Below, piece after piece: positions 24,350 to 32,266 of a stretch of DNA of 64,000 bases. Each line of letters starts with the position of its first letter. Within the stretch, counting starts at the first letter, position 1. The stretch is from contig NZ_BNBB01000006.1 of assembly GCF_014654615.1 (NCBI RefSeq), positions 1-64,000 of the forward strand, given 5' to 3'. The DNA is from Streptosporangium violaceochromogenes. Its GTDB lineage: Bacteria > Actinomycetota > Actinomycetes > Streptosporangiales > Streptosporangiaceae. A program made the position numbers and the translations under genes. The notes under the pieces are model-generated. The model was given only the letters and a program-made list of their open reading frames with translations. It was not told the origin of the DNA and made no database searches.

Positions 24350-26134
24350 TCAGCCCTCGTCGGGCGCGGCACGCTCCCAGGCGGTGTTCACCGCGTCGTT
24401 GAAGCGGGTCAGGGCGTCCGGGTGGTCGGGGCCGAGCAGGTAGGTCTTCAGCTTGCGCCGGGTGGCCGCCAGCGCGTCCTCCCCTCCGGCCTCCAGGGCG
24501 GCGAGCACGCCGGGCAGCTCGCTCAGGTCCCGGGTGAGCGTGTAGCCGGCCTCCGTGCTCGGATACCGCTCGCGGAACGCCTCCTCCGGCATGCCCGCCA
24601 CGTTGGTCACCGTGTACGGTTTGCCGCTGGCGATGAAGTCCGCCACCAGGCTGGAGATGTCGGTGATGAGCAGGTCGGCCTGGTTGAAGCAGTCGTAGAC
24701 CGCCGGTTCGGGCCCGGTGACGATCAGATGCCTGATCTGCCCGCCTTCGCCCGCGCTCGCGGGGTGGCGGGCGATGGACCGGGACAGGTCCGCCGCGTCC
24801 AGCAGGGCGTGGATCCGCTGGTGCGCGCGGCGCGCGGCGGCGTTGCGGTAGCCGGTCAGCGGGTGCGGCTTGTAGATGATCCGCAGCGGGGGCGAGTGGG
24901 CGAGCAGGGCGCCGACGATCTTCGGGCCCATACCGATGATCGAGGTGTGGAACAGGTCGTCGGTCCACCCCTCCCAGGTGGGCGCGTAGAGCACGGTGCG
25001 GTACGGCAGGCCGGGCCCCCGGGTGTCGATCCCGGTGAGCTGGGGCCGGCCCACCTCGCGGATGTCCTCGTCGCGCACGCCCACGCGGGCGCGCAGATAC
25101 CGGTCGCGCCCGGCCTGCCCGGCCACCCAGACCTCGTCGTAGACCTTGGTGAACGGGTTGAACGACGCCTCCTTGTCGCTGTCCCCGTGCCCCACGAAGA
25201 CGCTGCGCATCCCCTGGATGCGCAGCATGTGGATGTTCTTGCCCACGTTGGAGGGGTACAGGCACAGGCGCGCGGCGCCGAGCGCCCCGAAGCTCATCAG
25301 GTCGGCGGCCGAGGGGATGCAGACCACCGGCAGCGTGGTGCCGGGCAGCAGGCGGAGCATCTCCCGCTCCCGCAGCACCACCACGGCCCGCCGGTCGATC
25401 CGCTCCAGCGGGCGCAGCCACATGGAGACCTGGTAGGCCGAGTCCTCCGGCCCGGAGAAGTACAGGAGCACCTCGGGTCCGTACTCGGTGAGCCTCCTGT
25501 CGACGGCGCCCAGGACCGCCTCCCTGTCGTGGAGCGGCCGGATCCGGAGCAGGTGGGGAACGAGGCCGGCGGCGCCCGCCAGGATGAGGAGCAGCGTGAG
25601 CGCCGCTCCGGTCGCGCCCAGACGCTCGTCGCCGAGCGCCGCGCCCAGGGCCGCGCCGCCCACCGGCAGCGCGTCGAGATAGAGGAAACGCAGCTTGCGG
25701 TGGTTGACCAGGATGTCCGGCGGCGGCGCCGGGAGCGTCACGGCGTCGAGGTTGCGGGTCAGCACCGGGAGGTGGGCGAGCGTGCGGTTGTAGCGCAGTG
25801 CCATCCAGGTCTGCGCGGCCCGTGCCCCGTGCGCGGCGAACAGGCCGATGACCAGGGCCGAGAACCAGGGTGAGCCGGTGCCCGCCGTACGGGCGACGAG
25901 CAGGATGGCGGCCGTCTCGCGGATCACGAACCGCATCGTGACCCCCAGGTGCACCCTGCTCAGCAGGTCGGACGCCGGGCGGGCGAGGTGCCTGGCGGCG
26001 ATCTCGGCCGCGTAGGACACGGCGCACAGCAGCAGGAACGGCCACGGCCGGGGCCAGAGAGCGGTGACGATCAGCGGCGGGTACGAGCCGAGCACGGCGG
26101 CGCACACCATTAGGGCACGAAGGTCATGCTTCAT
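24350..26134 (-). CDS. TagF-like CDP-glycerol glycerophosphotransferase family protein
   Basis: A 594-residue protein. The N-terminal ~240 residues contain six or so hydrophobic helices (LMVCAAVLGSYPPLIVTALW; LLLCAVSYAAEIA; ALTLLLILAGAAGLV), unlike the soluble Gram-positive TagF. The C-terminal half is the glycerophosphotransferase GT-B domain: GKNIHMLRIQGMRSVFVGHGDSDK, VLYAPTWEGWTDD, IIYKPHP and ADLLITDISSLVADF, which are hallmark motifs of TagB/TagF. It should transfer polyol phosphate from a CDP-activated donor onto a lipid-linked teichoic acid chain. SD-like AGAGG abuts the ATG, which is unusually close, so the true start could be slightly downstream (M9). The IspD-SDR gene lies on the same strand upstream in the operon direction. 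Confidence 0.92.
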   Translation of the reverse strand: MKHDLRALMVCAAVLGSYPPLIVTALWPRPWPFLLLCAVSYAAEIAARHLARPASDLLSRVHLGVTMRFVIRETAAILLVARTAGTGSPWFSALVIGLFAAHGARAAQTWMALRYNRTLAHLPVLTRNLDAVTLPAPPPDILVNHRKLRFLYLDALPVGGAALGAALGDERLGATGAALTLLLILAGAAGLVPHLLRIRPLHDREAVLGAVDRRLTEYGPEVLLYFSGPEDSAYQVSMWLRPLERIDRRAVVVLREREMLRLLPGTTLPVVCIPSAADLMSFGALGAARLCLYPSNVGKNIHMLRIQGMRSVFVGHGDSDKEASFNPFTKVYDEVWVAGQAGRDRYLRARVGVRDEDIREVGRPQLTGIDTRGPGLPYRTVLYAPTWEGWTDDLFHTSIIGMGPKIVGALLAHSPPLRIIYKPHPLTGYRNAAARRAHQRIHALLDAADLSRSIARHPASAGEGGQIRHLIVTGPEPAVYDCFNQADLLITDISSLVADFIASGKPYTVTNVAGMPEEAFRERYPSTEAGYTLTRDLSELPGVLAALEAGGEDALAATRRKLKTYLLGPDHPDALTRFNDAVNTAWERAAPDEG

Positions 26135-26280
26135 CCTCTGACGCTAACCTGTATACCGGTGTTTCCCCTGGTAGGCGCGCTGTGTCACTTGTCCGGTGGG
26201 GTGAGGGATGGGGGTTTCCGGAGTGATCTGGGGTGCCTCGTTCCGCGGTGCGGCGCCGGGAGACGGAGCCCGCGCGGAAC

Positions 26281-26314
26281 CGAGAGCCGGCCGTGATCGA
26301 GAGCCGGCCGTGAT
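26281..26314. repeat. Perfect 17-bp tandem repeat
   Basis: CGAGAGCCGGCCGTGAT is repeated head-to-tail at 26281-26297 and 26298-26314, in the 223-bp space between the TagF-like and IspD-SDR genes. Each unit contains the palindrome GCCGGC, so the RNA could fold. It may be a recent slippage duplication. Confidence 0.7.
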
Positions 26315-26357
26315 CGGGAGGCGGACGGGAGTGGCCGGGGGCAGGGACGGCCGGGGG

Positions 26358-27770
26358 TCAGGGCCCGGTGAGGCGGACGTCGACCACCTGTCCGGTGAGG
26401 TCGGAGATGAGCACGTCCATCGAGGTCTCGGCGACGGCGCGCGGCGACAGGAGGGTGTGCGCCGGCTCCTCCCCGAAGGCGCGGGCCCGCATCGGGGTGC
26501 TGGTCCGCTCCGGGTTGACGCAGTTGACCCGCACGCCGTACTCGGCCCACTCGTCCGCCAGGGCCTGGGTCAGGTTGACCACGGCGGCCTTCGTCGACGA
26601 GTAGAGGCTGTAGTCGGCCCGGCCCCGCGTGTAGGAGGAGGAGGTGTACAGCAGCAGGTGCCCCCGGGTCTCGCGGAGGTGGGGGATGGCGGCCCTGGCG
26701 ATGTTGACCGGGCCGAGGTAGTTCACGCCGACGGTCTCGGCGATCGTGCCGTCGTTCACCTCGCCGAGCTTGCCCATGTGCAGCACGCCGGCCGTGTTGA
26801 CCACGTAGTCGACCCTGCCGGTCTCCTTGGCCGCCTGGGCGAGGGCGTCGTTCACCGCCGCGGGGTCTTCCACGCGCACCCCGTTGAGCGACCGGGAGAA
26901 GGAGAACACCTCGGCGCCGTGACGCTCGGCCAGGTCCACGACGTCGGCGCCGATGCCGTAGCTGCCGCCGAAGACCACCATGGTCCTGCCCTCCATCGCC
27001 TCCCGGTAGGCGCGGGGAGAGGGGGCGGGGGCGTTGCACGCGGCGAGCTGGAAGAGCTTGTCGGCGATGAACACGTCCACCGGGTGGGTGACCTTCATGT
27101 TGTGCTCGCTGCCGGGCACGATGTAGATCGGCACGTCGGGCAGGTAGCGCAGCACCACACCGCAGTCGTCGGTGGGCGGGTGCCGGTCGAAGCCGGGGTC
27201 GGCGAACGCCCGTTCATAGGCTTCGCGGATCACCGAGAGCCGGAAGCACTGCGGCGTCTGGCCGCGCCGCAGCCGGGACCTCTCCGGGATGTCGCGGACG
27301 ACCTCCCCACGTGGCCCGGGTGCGGCGACCACGATCGTGTCGGAGCTCGGGATCGCCACGTCGACGGCCGAGTAGACCTTCAGGGCCTCCACACATTCGG
27401 TGATGATCCGGGGCTCCAGCAGCGGCCGGACCGCGTCGTGCAGGAGCACGTCGCACTCGTGGGCGCCGAGGGCCTTCAGGGCCCGCCAGGTGGTGTCGGT
27501 ACGGCTCGCGCCGCCCTCCAGGATCTTGCTGACCTTTCTGAAACCGTTGCGGGCGACGAGCCGTTCCACGTCCTCGGTGAAGCCGGGGGTCATCAGCACG
27601 ATGACCTCGTCGATCTCCGGTGCGCCGTCGAAAACGGCCAGGGTGTGCTCCAGAATGGTTCTTCCGGCGATCTTGAGGAGCTGCTTGGGGGTGCTGAGGC
27701 CGACACGTTGGCCGACGCCGCCGGCGAGGACGACCCCGACGGTACGAAGGCGTGGTTCAAGAGCGGCCAA
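26358..27770 (-). CDS. Bifunctional cytidylyltransferase (IspD/TarI-like) + short-chain reductase (TarJ-like), CDP-ribitol synthesis
   Basis: A 470-residue fusion. Residues 1-235 are an IspD-type cytidylyltransferase with VVLAGGVGQRVGLSTPKQLL (CTP loop), GGASRTDTTWRAL and LLHDAVRPLL. Residues ~245-470 are a short-chain dehydrogenase: VVFGGSYGIGADVVDLAERHG (Rossmann), NTAGVLHMG, YTSSSYTRGRADYSLYSSTKAA with the SYK triad, and VRVNCVNPERTSTPM. The same order occurs in Haemophilus Bcs1/Acs1, which reduces ribulose 5-phosphate to ribitol 5-phosphate and activates it to CDP-ribitol. CDP-ribitol is therefore the expected product, feeding the neighbouring TagF-like enzyme. The start is TTG at 27770 with weak GAAAGAAG upstream. 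Confidence 0.9.
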   Translation of the reverse strand: MAALEPRLRTVGVVLAGGVGQRVGLSTPKQLLKIAGRTILEHTLAVFDGAPEIDEVIVLMTPGFTEDVERLVARNGFRKVSKILEGGASRTDTTWRALKALGAHECDVLLHDAVRPLLEPRIITECVEALKVYSAVDVAIPSSDTIVVAAPGPRGEVVRDIPERSRLRRGQTPQCFRLSVIREAYERAFADPGFDRHPPTDDCGVVLRYLPDVPIYIVPGSEHNMKVTHPVDVFIADKLFQLAACNAPAPSPRAYREAMEGRTMVVFGGSYGIGADVVDLAERHGAEVFSFSRSLNGVRVEDPAAVNDALAQAAKETGRVDYVVNTAGVLHMGKLGEVNDGTIAETVGVNYLGPVNIARAAIPHLRETRGHLLLYTSSSYTRGRADYSLYSSTKAAVVNLTQALADEWAEYGVRVNCVNPERTSTPMRARAFGEEPAHTLLSPRAVAETSMDVLISDLTGQVVDVRLTGP

Positions 27771-27925
27771 GGTCAGCTTCTTTCAACGGTCCGGATACGG
27801 CGAGCGTAACGGTTGAGTACCCGATCCCGGGCCGTGGTCCCGTGCTATGCGGTCAAGATCTCGCTACGCTAAGTGCGCACTCCCCGATTCGCACGGTTAC
27901 CCCGTCGGATACGAAGGAGCCCGAT

Positions 27926-29662
27926 TTGTATGACTCTGATGCCTCTGTTCCCTCCGACCGTGTCACCTCCGAGACTCCCGGGGGTGCCGTCGTCGTGCTC
28001 GCCACCACCGAGGTGGCCGGTCTGCGGCGCGCCGACGGCACGCTCCTCGACCGCCTGACCGGGCAGCTCACCGGTCTCTCCACCGGAGACGTGCACGTGA
28101 TCACCCGGTCCGGCGACGTCACGCACGCCCCGGGCGGCACCTACATGATCGGAACGGAGGGGTCGCGGGGCCTGGCCGACGACCTGCGTCGCATCGCGGG
28201 GGTCGCCCGTACGGCCACCGGCCCCGTCGCCGTTCTGGCGGGCGACCTGGTGGCCCACACCGAGGCGCTGACCCTGCTCCTCGGGCATCCGGGCCGGGGC
28301 ACCGCCGCGCTGGTGGCCCGGGGGGGCGAGGAGCCGGGGCCGCTGCGCCCGCCGGTCCGGATCGAGGGGGGCCTGGTGGCCGCCGCGGGCGCTCCCGCTC
28401 ACGACGGCGGCCGGGTCGCAGGGGTCCCCGAGGCGAACGGCACCTTCAGGGGAGCGCTCCAGGCGGGGGCGGACGACCTGCTGGTCCTGGCCGCCACGGC
28501 CGAGACGCTGGCGGACCTGGCCGAGGTCGGCAGGTTCGGCTCCGTGGACGGCGCCGAGGCGGTGGAGCTGCTGCTGTCCGGGCTGATCCGCGCCGGCGTC
28601 ACGGTGCGCGCCGTCCGGCTCGGGCGGCTGGGCTGCGACCGGGTGGCCGGGCGGGCGGAGGCGGACGAGGCCGTGCGGCGGCTCGGGCGGGTGAGCGAGG
28701 CCCGCGCCCGGCTCCGCGCCGCGGTCAAGTCCGACGACGGCTTCTTCGCGACCTGTTTCGTGAGCTCCTGGTCCCCGCAGGTGGTGCGGGTGGCCGCCCG
28801 GCTGGGGCTGACCCCGAACGCGGTCACCGGCGCCTCCGCCGGTCTGGCGCTGCTGGCCGCGATCTGGTTCTCCGCGGGTACCCGCCCGGCGCAGCTCGCC
28901 GGGGCCGCCCTGCTGTACCTGTCGTTCGTGCTCGACTGCGTGGACGGCCAGCTCGCCCGCTACACCGGCGCCTTCTCCCCGCTCGGCGCGTGGCTGGACG
29001 CCATCTTCGACCGGGTCAAGGAGTACGTCGTCTACGTCGGCCTCGCCGTCGGCTACACGTCCGGGCTGAGCGACGCGGGGGGCGGCCCGGACGGCGTCTG
29101 GGCGCTCGCGGTGGCGGCGATGATTTTGCAGGCGCTCCGCCACACGCTCGACTTCTCCTACGCCGGGGCCCGCGCCGACGCGGTCGCGAGGCGCCTCACC
29201 CGGACCGCGGACTCCGGTGCGCCCGGTGTCCCGGCCGACGTCGCCGCGCGGCCGGGAGGCTCGCCGGGACGGTCCGGGCAGGCGGCCGGAGGGGAGGGGC
29301 CTGCGGGTCCCGCCCACGACGGATCGCGGGGCGCCGCGCCCGGTTCTCCGGGCCCGCGGGGCGCATGGGGGCGGGGTCGCGCTCCGGCGGCCGGGGAGGG
29401 CGGCGGGACGGGCGACCGGCCCGCCGGGGCGGCGGGAGCGGGCAACTGGGTCGTCCGGCTCTCGGGCCGCCTGGAGCGGACCTCCCTCACCCGCCGTCTC
29501 AAGAAGATCATCGTGCTTCCCATCGGGGAGCGCATGGCCCTGATCGCGGTGACCGCGGCGCTGTTCAACGCGCGGGTGACCTTCATTGCCCTGCTGGGCT
29601 GGGGCTCGGTCGCCGCGCTCTACACGCTCGGCGGCAGGATCGGCAGGTCGGTCGGCCGATGA
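27926..29662 (+). CDS. CDP-alcohol phosphotransferase with degenerate N-terminal nucleotidyltransferase domain
   Basis: A 578-residue membrane protein. TTG at 27926 is preferred to upstream starts because AAGGAG lies 6 nt before it. Residues ~20-270 have the alternating strand/helix pattern of a sugar-nucleotidyltransferase (AVVVLATTEVAGLRR, GPVAVLAGDLV) but lack the GxGxR(L)xPxxK signature, so this half is probably inactive. Residues ~275 onward are a CDP-alcohol phosphotransferase: TPNAVTGASAG, then the intact motif DCVDGQLARYTGAFSPLGAW with LDAIFD (D340, G341 ... D, D). A ~90-residue Gly/Pro/Ala-rich loop interrupts the membrane part before KKIIVLPIGERMAL. The layout recalls the archaeal/thermophile inositol cytidylyltransferase-phosphotransferase fusion. 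The stop overlaps the next gene (ATGA). Confidence 0.85.
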   Translation: MYDSDASVPSDRVTSETPGGAVVVLATTEVAGLRRADGTLLDRLTGQLTGLSTGDVHVITRSGDVTHAPGGTYMIGTEGSRGLADDLRRIAGVARTATGPVAVLAGDLVAHTEALTLLLGHPGRGTAALVARGGEEPGPLRPPVRIEGGLVAAAGAPAHDGGRVAGVPEANGTFRGALQAGADDLLVLAATAETLADLAEVGRFGSVDGAEAVELLLSGLIRAGVTVRAVRLGRLGCDRVAGRAEADEAVRRLGRVSEARARLRAAVKSDDGFFATCFVSSWSPQVVRVAARLGLTPNAVTGASAGLALLAAIWFSAGTRPAQLAGAALLYLSFVLDCVDGQLARYTGAFSPLGAWLDAIFDRVKEYVVYVGLAVGYTSGLSDAGGGPDGVWALAVAAMILQALRHTLDFSYAGARADAVARRLTRTADSGAPGVPADVAARPGGSPGRSGQAAGGEGPAGPAHDGSRGAAPGSPGPRGAWGRGRAPAAGEGGGTGDRPAGAAGAGNWVVRLSGRLERTSLTRRLKKIIVLPIGERMALIAVTAALFNARVTFIALLGWGSVAALYTLGGRIGRSVGR

Positions 29663-30381
29663 CCGTGCGAGGCGATGTGACGGCGGGCGGCCCGCGGGCG
29701 GAGCGGGGCGGGCACTTTCGGGAGACGACTCCAAGGACTCCAAGGAGAGGGGCGGCCGTGGTCTCCGTTCACATGACACCGGTGCCACAGGGCAACGTCG
29801 TGGCCTACCGGGACGACGGCGTGCTGTCGCGGGCGATGGGCAGACCGGTGGCCGGGCAACTGCCCCCGCTGCCGCCCGCCGTCGTCGGGATGTTCGTGAC
29901 CGGGGTGCTTCTGCTGGTGGGGGTGGCGGGGACGGACGGCCTGGCGGTGTTCGCCCCGGCGGTGGCGCTGCTGCTGGCCGGTCCCGGCAGCTCTCACCCG
30001 CACGACGGCCGGTTCGACTGGCTGGTCCCGCCGATCCTGCGCCTGACGGAGTACGGGTTCGTGGCCTCGGTGGGGTTCGCCCACGGCGTGCCGCCCTGGC
30101 TGATCTTCGCGCTGCTCGGCGCGATGATCTTTCATCACTACGACGTCGTCTACCGGCTGCGCCAGCGCGTTTATCCGCCGGCCTGGCTGGCCACATTCGG
30201 CCTCGGGTGGGACGGGCGGATGCTGCTGGTCGCGCTGGGGGCGCTCGCCGGCCAGGTGACCTTCCTTTTTGTCCTGCTTTCGCTGTATTTGTGGGCTCTT
30301 TTTGGGTGGGAAAGCATTACCTGCTGGCTCGCGGCGCCCCGGACAGGGGTGGACACCGTGGATCTGGGCGCACACGATTGA
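29659..30381 (+). CDS. Membrane protein, DUF5941-like
   Basis: A 240-residue protein starting at ATG 29659, which overlaps the CDP-alcohol phosphotransferase stop. After a disordered N-terminus (VRGDVTAGGPRAERGGHFRE) it has about four or five hydrophobic helices (PPAVVGMFVTGVLLLVGVAG; LAVFAPAVALLLAG; YGFVASVGFAHGVPPWLIFALLGAMIFHHYDVVYRLRQ; MLLVALGALAGQVTFLFVLLSLYLWALFGW). The HHYDxxYRLRQ element in the middle is distinctive. I believe this matches the DUF5941 family found beside CDP-alcohol phosphotransferases in actinomycetes; the identification is from memory. A role with the neighbouring phosphotransferase is likely from coupling. Confidence 0.75.
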   Translation: MTVRGDVTAGGPRAERGGHFRETTPRTPRRGAAVVSVHMTPVPQGNVVAYRDDGVLSRAMGRPVAGQLPPLPPAVVGMFVTGVLLLVGVAGTDGLAVFAPAVALLLAGPGSSHPHDGRFDWLVPPILRLTEYGFVASVGFAHGVPPWLIFALLGAMIFHHYDVVYRLRQRVYPPAWLATFGLGWDGRMLLVALGALAGQVTFLFVLLSLYLWALFGWESITCWLAAPRTGVDTVDLGAHD

Positions 30382-30485
30382 GAACGCCTGGCACACCTCC
30401 GATTACACGATCAGGGTCCGAAGGCAACTAACCTTTGGGGCCTGGGAGTGCCCGTCGAGGGGCTCATTTGAACGAGGAGTGCACG

Positions 30486-31220
30486 TTGCTGGGAATGGTG
30501 CTGGCCGCCGGGGCCGGACGACGCCTGCGACCGTACACCGACACGCTGCCCAAGGCGCTCGTGCCGGTCGACGGTGAAACCACGATCATGGACATCTCGC
30601 TGCGGAACCTCGCGGCGGCGGGCCTGCGTGACGTCGTGGTCGTCGTCGGCTACCGGGCGGAGGCCGTGCGGGAGCGCAAGGCCGAGCTGGAGCGGCGTCA
30701 CGGCGTCACGCTCACCCTCGTGCACAACGACAAGGCCGAGGAGTGGAACAACGCCTACTCCCTGTGGTGCGCCCGCGACCACTTCGACCAGGGGGTCCTG
30801 CTGGTCAACGGCGACACCGTCCACCCGGTCTCCGTCGAGGAGACCCTGCTGGCCGCGCCGCCGTCCGCCGACATCCTGCTCGCGGTGGACACCGTCAAGA
30901 AGCTCGCCGACGAGGAGATGAAGGTCACGCTCGACGGGGACGGCCACCTTGAGCTGATCACCAAGCTGATGGACCCGGCCGACGCCGCCGGTGAGTACAT
31001 CGGCGCGACCCTGATCCGCCCCGGCGTCGGCGAGCGCCTCGCCGACGCCCTCCGGGCCACCTTCGAGCGCGACCCGCAGCTCTACTACGAGGACGGCTAC
31101 CAGGAGCTGGTCGCCCGCGGTGAGAAGATCGCGATCGCCCCCATCGGCGAGGTCGCGTGGGTCGAGGTCGACAACCACGACGACCTGGCGAAGGCGCGGG
31201 AGATCGCGTGCCGATACTAG
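30486..31220 (+). CDS. Small-molecule nucleotidyltransferase (phosphocholine/polyol-phosphate cytidylyltransferase type)
   Basis: A 244-residue single-domain NTP transferase. TTG at 30486 is used because GAGGAG lies 6 nt upstream and [20 protein letters not shown], the canonical GxGxRL...PK nucleotide loop, follows at once; ATG 30495 is an alternative. Other landmarks are VLLVNGDTVHP (Asp for metal) and the closing VEVDNHDDLAKAREI, typical of the LicC/phosphocholine cytidylyltransferase and inositol-1-phosphate cytidylyltransferase groups. It should form a CDP- (or other NDP-) alcohol. The last codons overlap the start of a glycerol-1-phosphate-dehydrogenase-like gene, and a CDP-alcohol phosphotransferase follows, so a glycerol phosphate substrate is the simplest guess. 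Confidence 0.88.
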   Translation: MLGMVLAAGAGRRLRPYTDTLPKALVPVDGETTIMDISLRNLAAAGLRDVVVVVGYRAEAVRERKAELERRHGVTLTLVHNDKAEEWNNAYSLWCARDHFDQGVLLVNGDTVHPVSVEETLLAAPPSADILLAVDTVKKLADEEMKVTLDGDGHLELITKLMDPADAAGEYIGATLIRPGVGERLADALRATFERDPQLYYEDGYQELVARGEKIAIAPIGEVAWVEVDNHDDLAKAREIACRY

Positions 31221-32266
31221 CCAGGATGCTCCCCGCCCCCCTGACCATGGAGGTACGGCGGGGCGCGATCGCCCAGCTCGGCACGCTCCTGGCCGACAGC
31301 CGGGTGGCGACCTCCGGGCGGGTGGCCGTGGCCGTGGGCGCGGGCCAGGGGGACAGGATCGCCTCGGTGATCGCCCCCTCGCTCGGCGAGGCCCAGGTCT
31401 TCCGGGTGGCCGACGGCTCGGTGGACGCGGCCGTCACGCTCGGCGCCGACCTGCGCAAGGGCGCCTACGAGGCGGTCGTCGGCATCGGCGGCGGCAAGAC
31501 CATCGACGTGACCAAGTACGCCGCCTCGCTCGCCGGGATCCCGATGGTCGCGGTGGCGACGAACCTCTCCCACGACGGGATCTGCTCGCCGGTGGCGTCG
31601 CTGACCCACGAGGGGGGCAAGGGCTCCTTCGGCGTGCCCATGCCGCTGGCGATCGTGGTGGACCTCGACTTCGTCCACGACGCGCCCCCCTCCCTGGTCC
31701 GTTCCGGGGTGGGCGACGTGGTGAGCAACCTGTCGGCGATCGAGGACTGGCAGCTCGGCAACACCGAGCGGGGCGAGCCGATCGACGGCCTGGCCTGCTC
31801 GATGGCCCGCACCGCGGCGGAGGCGGTGATCGGCAGGGGCGACTCGATCGAGTCCGACGCCTTCCTGACCGTGCTCGCCGAGGCGCTCATCCTCTCGGGG
31901 ATGGCGATGGTCGTCGCGGGCTCCTCCCGTCCCTCCAGCGGCGGAGATCATGAGATCCTTCATGCCGTGGATCAGCTTTTCCCCGGCACCTCCAACCACG
32001 GCGAGCTCGCCGGGATCGGCGCCGCCTTCTGTTTCTTCCTCCGTGAGGACACGCGCAGACTGGCCCAGGTCGCCGCGTGCCTGCGCGGACACGGGCTGCC
32101 GGTCACCCCCGCCGACGTGGGGCTGACCGACGGCCAGTTCACCGAGGCCGTCATGCTGGCCCCCTCGACCCGCCCCGGGCGTTACACGATCCTGGAGCAC
32201 CTGCGCCTGTCGGAGCCGGAGATTCGCGATCGGGTGGGGGACTATGTCCGGGCCGTCGGTCGCTGA
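31208..32266 (+). CDS. Glycerol-1-phosphate-dehydrogenase-like enzyme (EgsA/AraM type)
   Basis: A 352-residue member of the iron/zinc-dependent alcohol-dehydrogenase / dehydroquinate-synthase fold. It has the dinucleotide site VVGIGGGKTIDVTKYAA, VPMVAVATNLSHDGICSPVASL-like phosphate region, and metal ligands in RSGVGDVVSNLSAIEDW, AGSSRPSSGGDHEILHAVD and GTSNHGELAGIG. The pattern fits sn-glycerol-1-phosphate dehydrogenases, which reduce dihydroxyacetone phosphate with NAD(P)H to the enantiomer used in archaeal lipids; a few bacteria also have them. GTG at 31208 overlaps the cytidylyltransferase stop by 13 nt, ATG 31225 is the alternative. It is embedded between a cytidylyltransferase and a CDP-alcohol phosphotransferase. 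Confidence 0.87.
   Translation: MPILARMLPAPLTMEVRRGAIAQLGTLLADSRVATSGRVAVAVGAGQGDRIASVIAPSLGEAQVFRVADGSVDAAVTLGADLRKGAYEAVVGIGGGKTIDVTKYAASLAGIPMVAVATNLSHDGICSPVASLTHEGGKGSFGVPMPLAIVVDLDFVHDAPPSLVRSGVGDVVSNLSAIEDWQLGNTERGEPIDGLACSMARTAAEAVIGRGDSIESDAFLTVLAEALILSGMAMVVAGSSRPSSGGDHEILHAVDQLFPGTSNHGELAGIGAAFCFFLREDTRRLAQVAACLRGHGLPVTPADVGLTDGQFTEAVMLAPSTRPGRYTILEHLRLSEPEIRDRVGDYVRAVGR

Noticed and set aside
21606-26105. A single 1499-codon minus-strand open frame
   Set aside because: Only its part after 23156 is a real protein (LCP). The upstream two-thirds is Arg/Pro/Gly-rich, antisense to a clear GT2 gene and out of frame with the TagF-like gene; it is a high-GC shadow.
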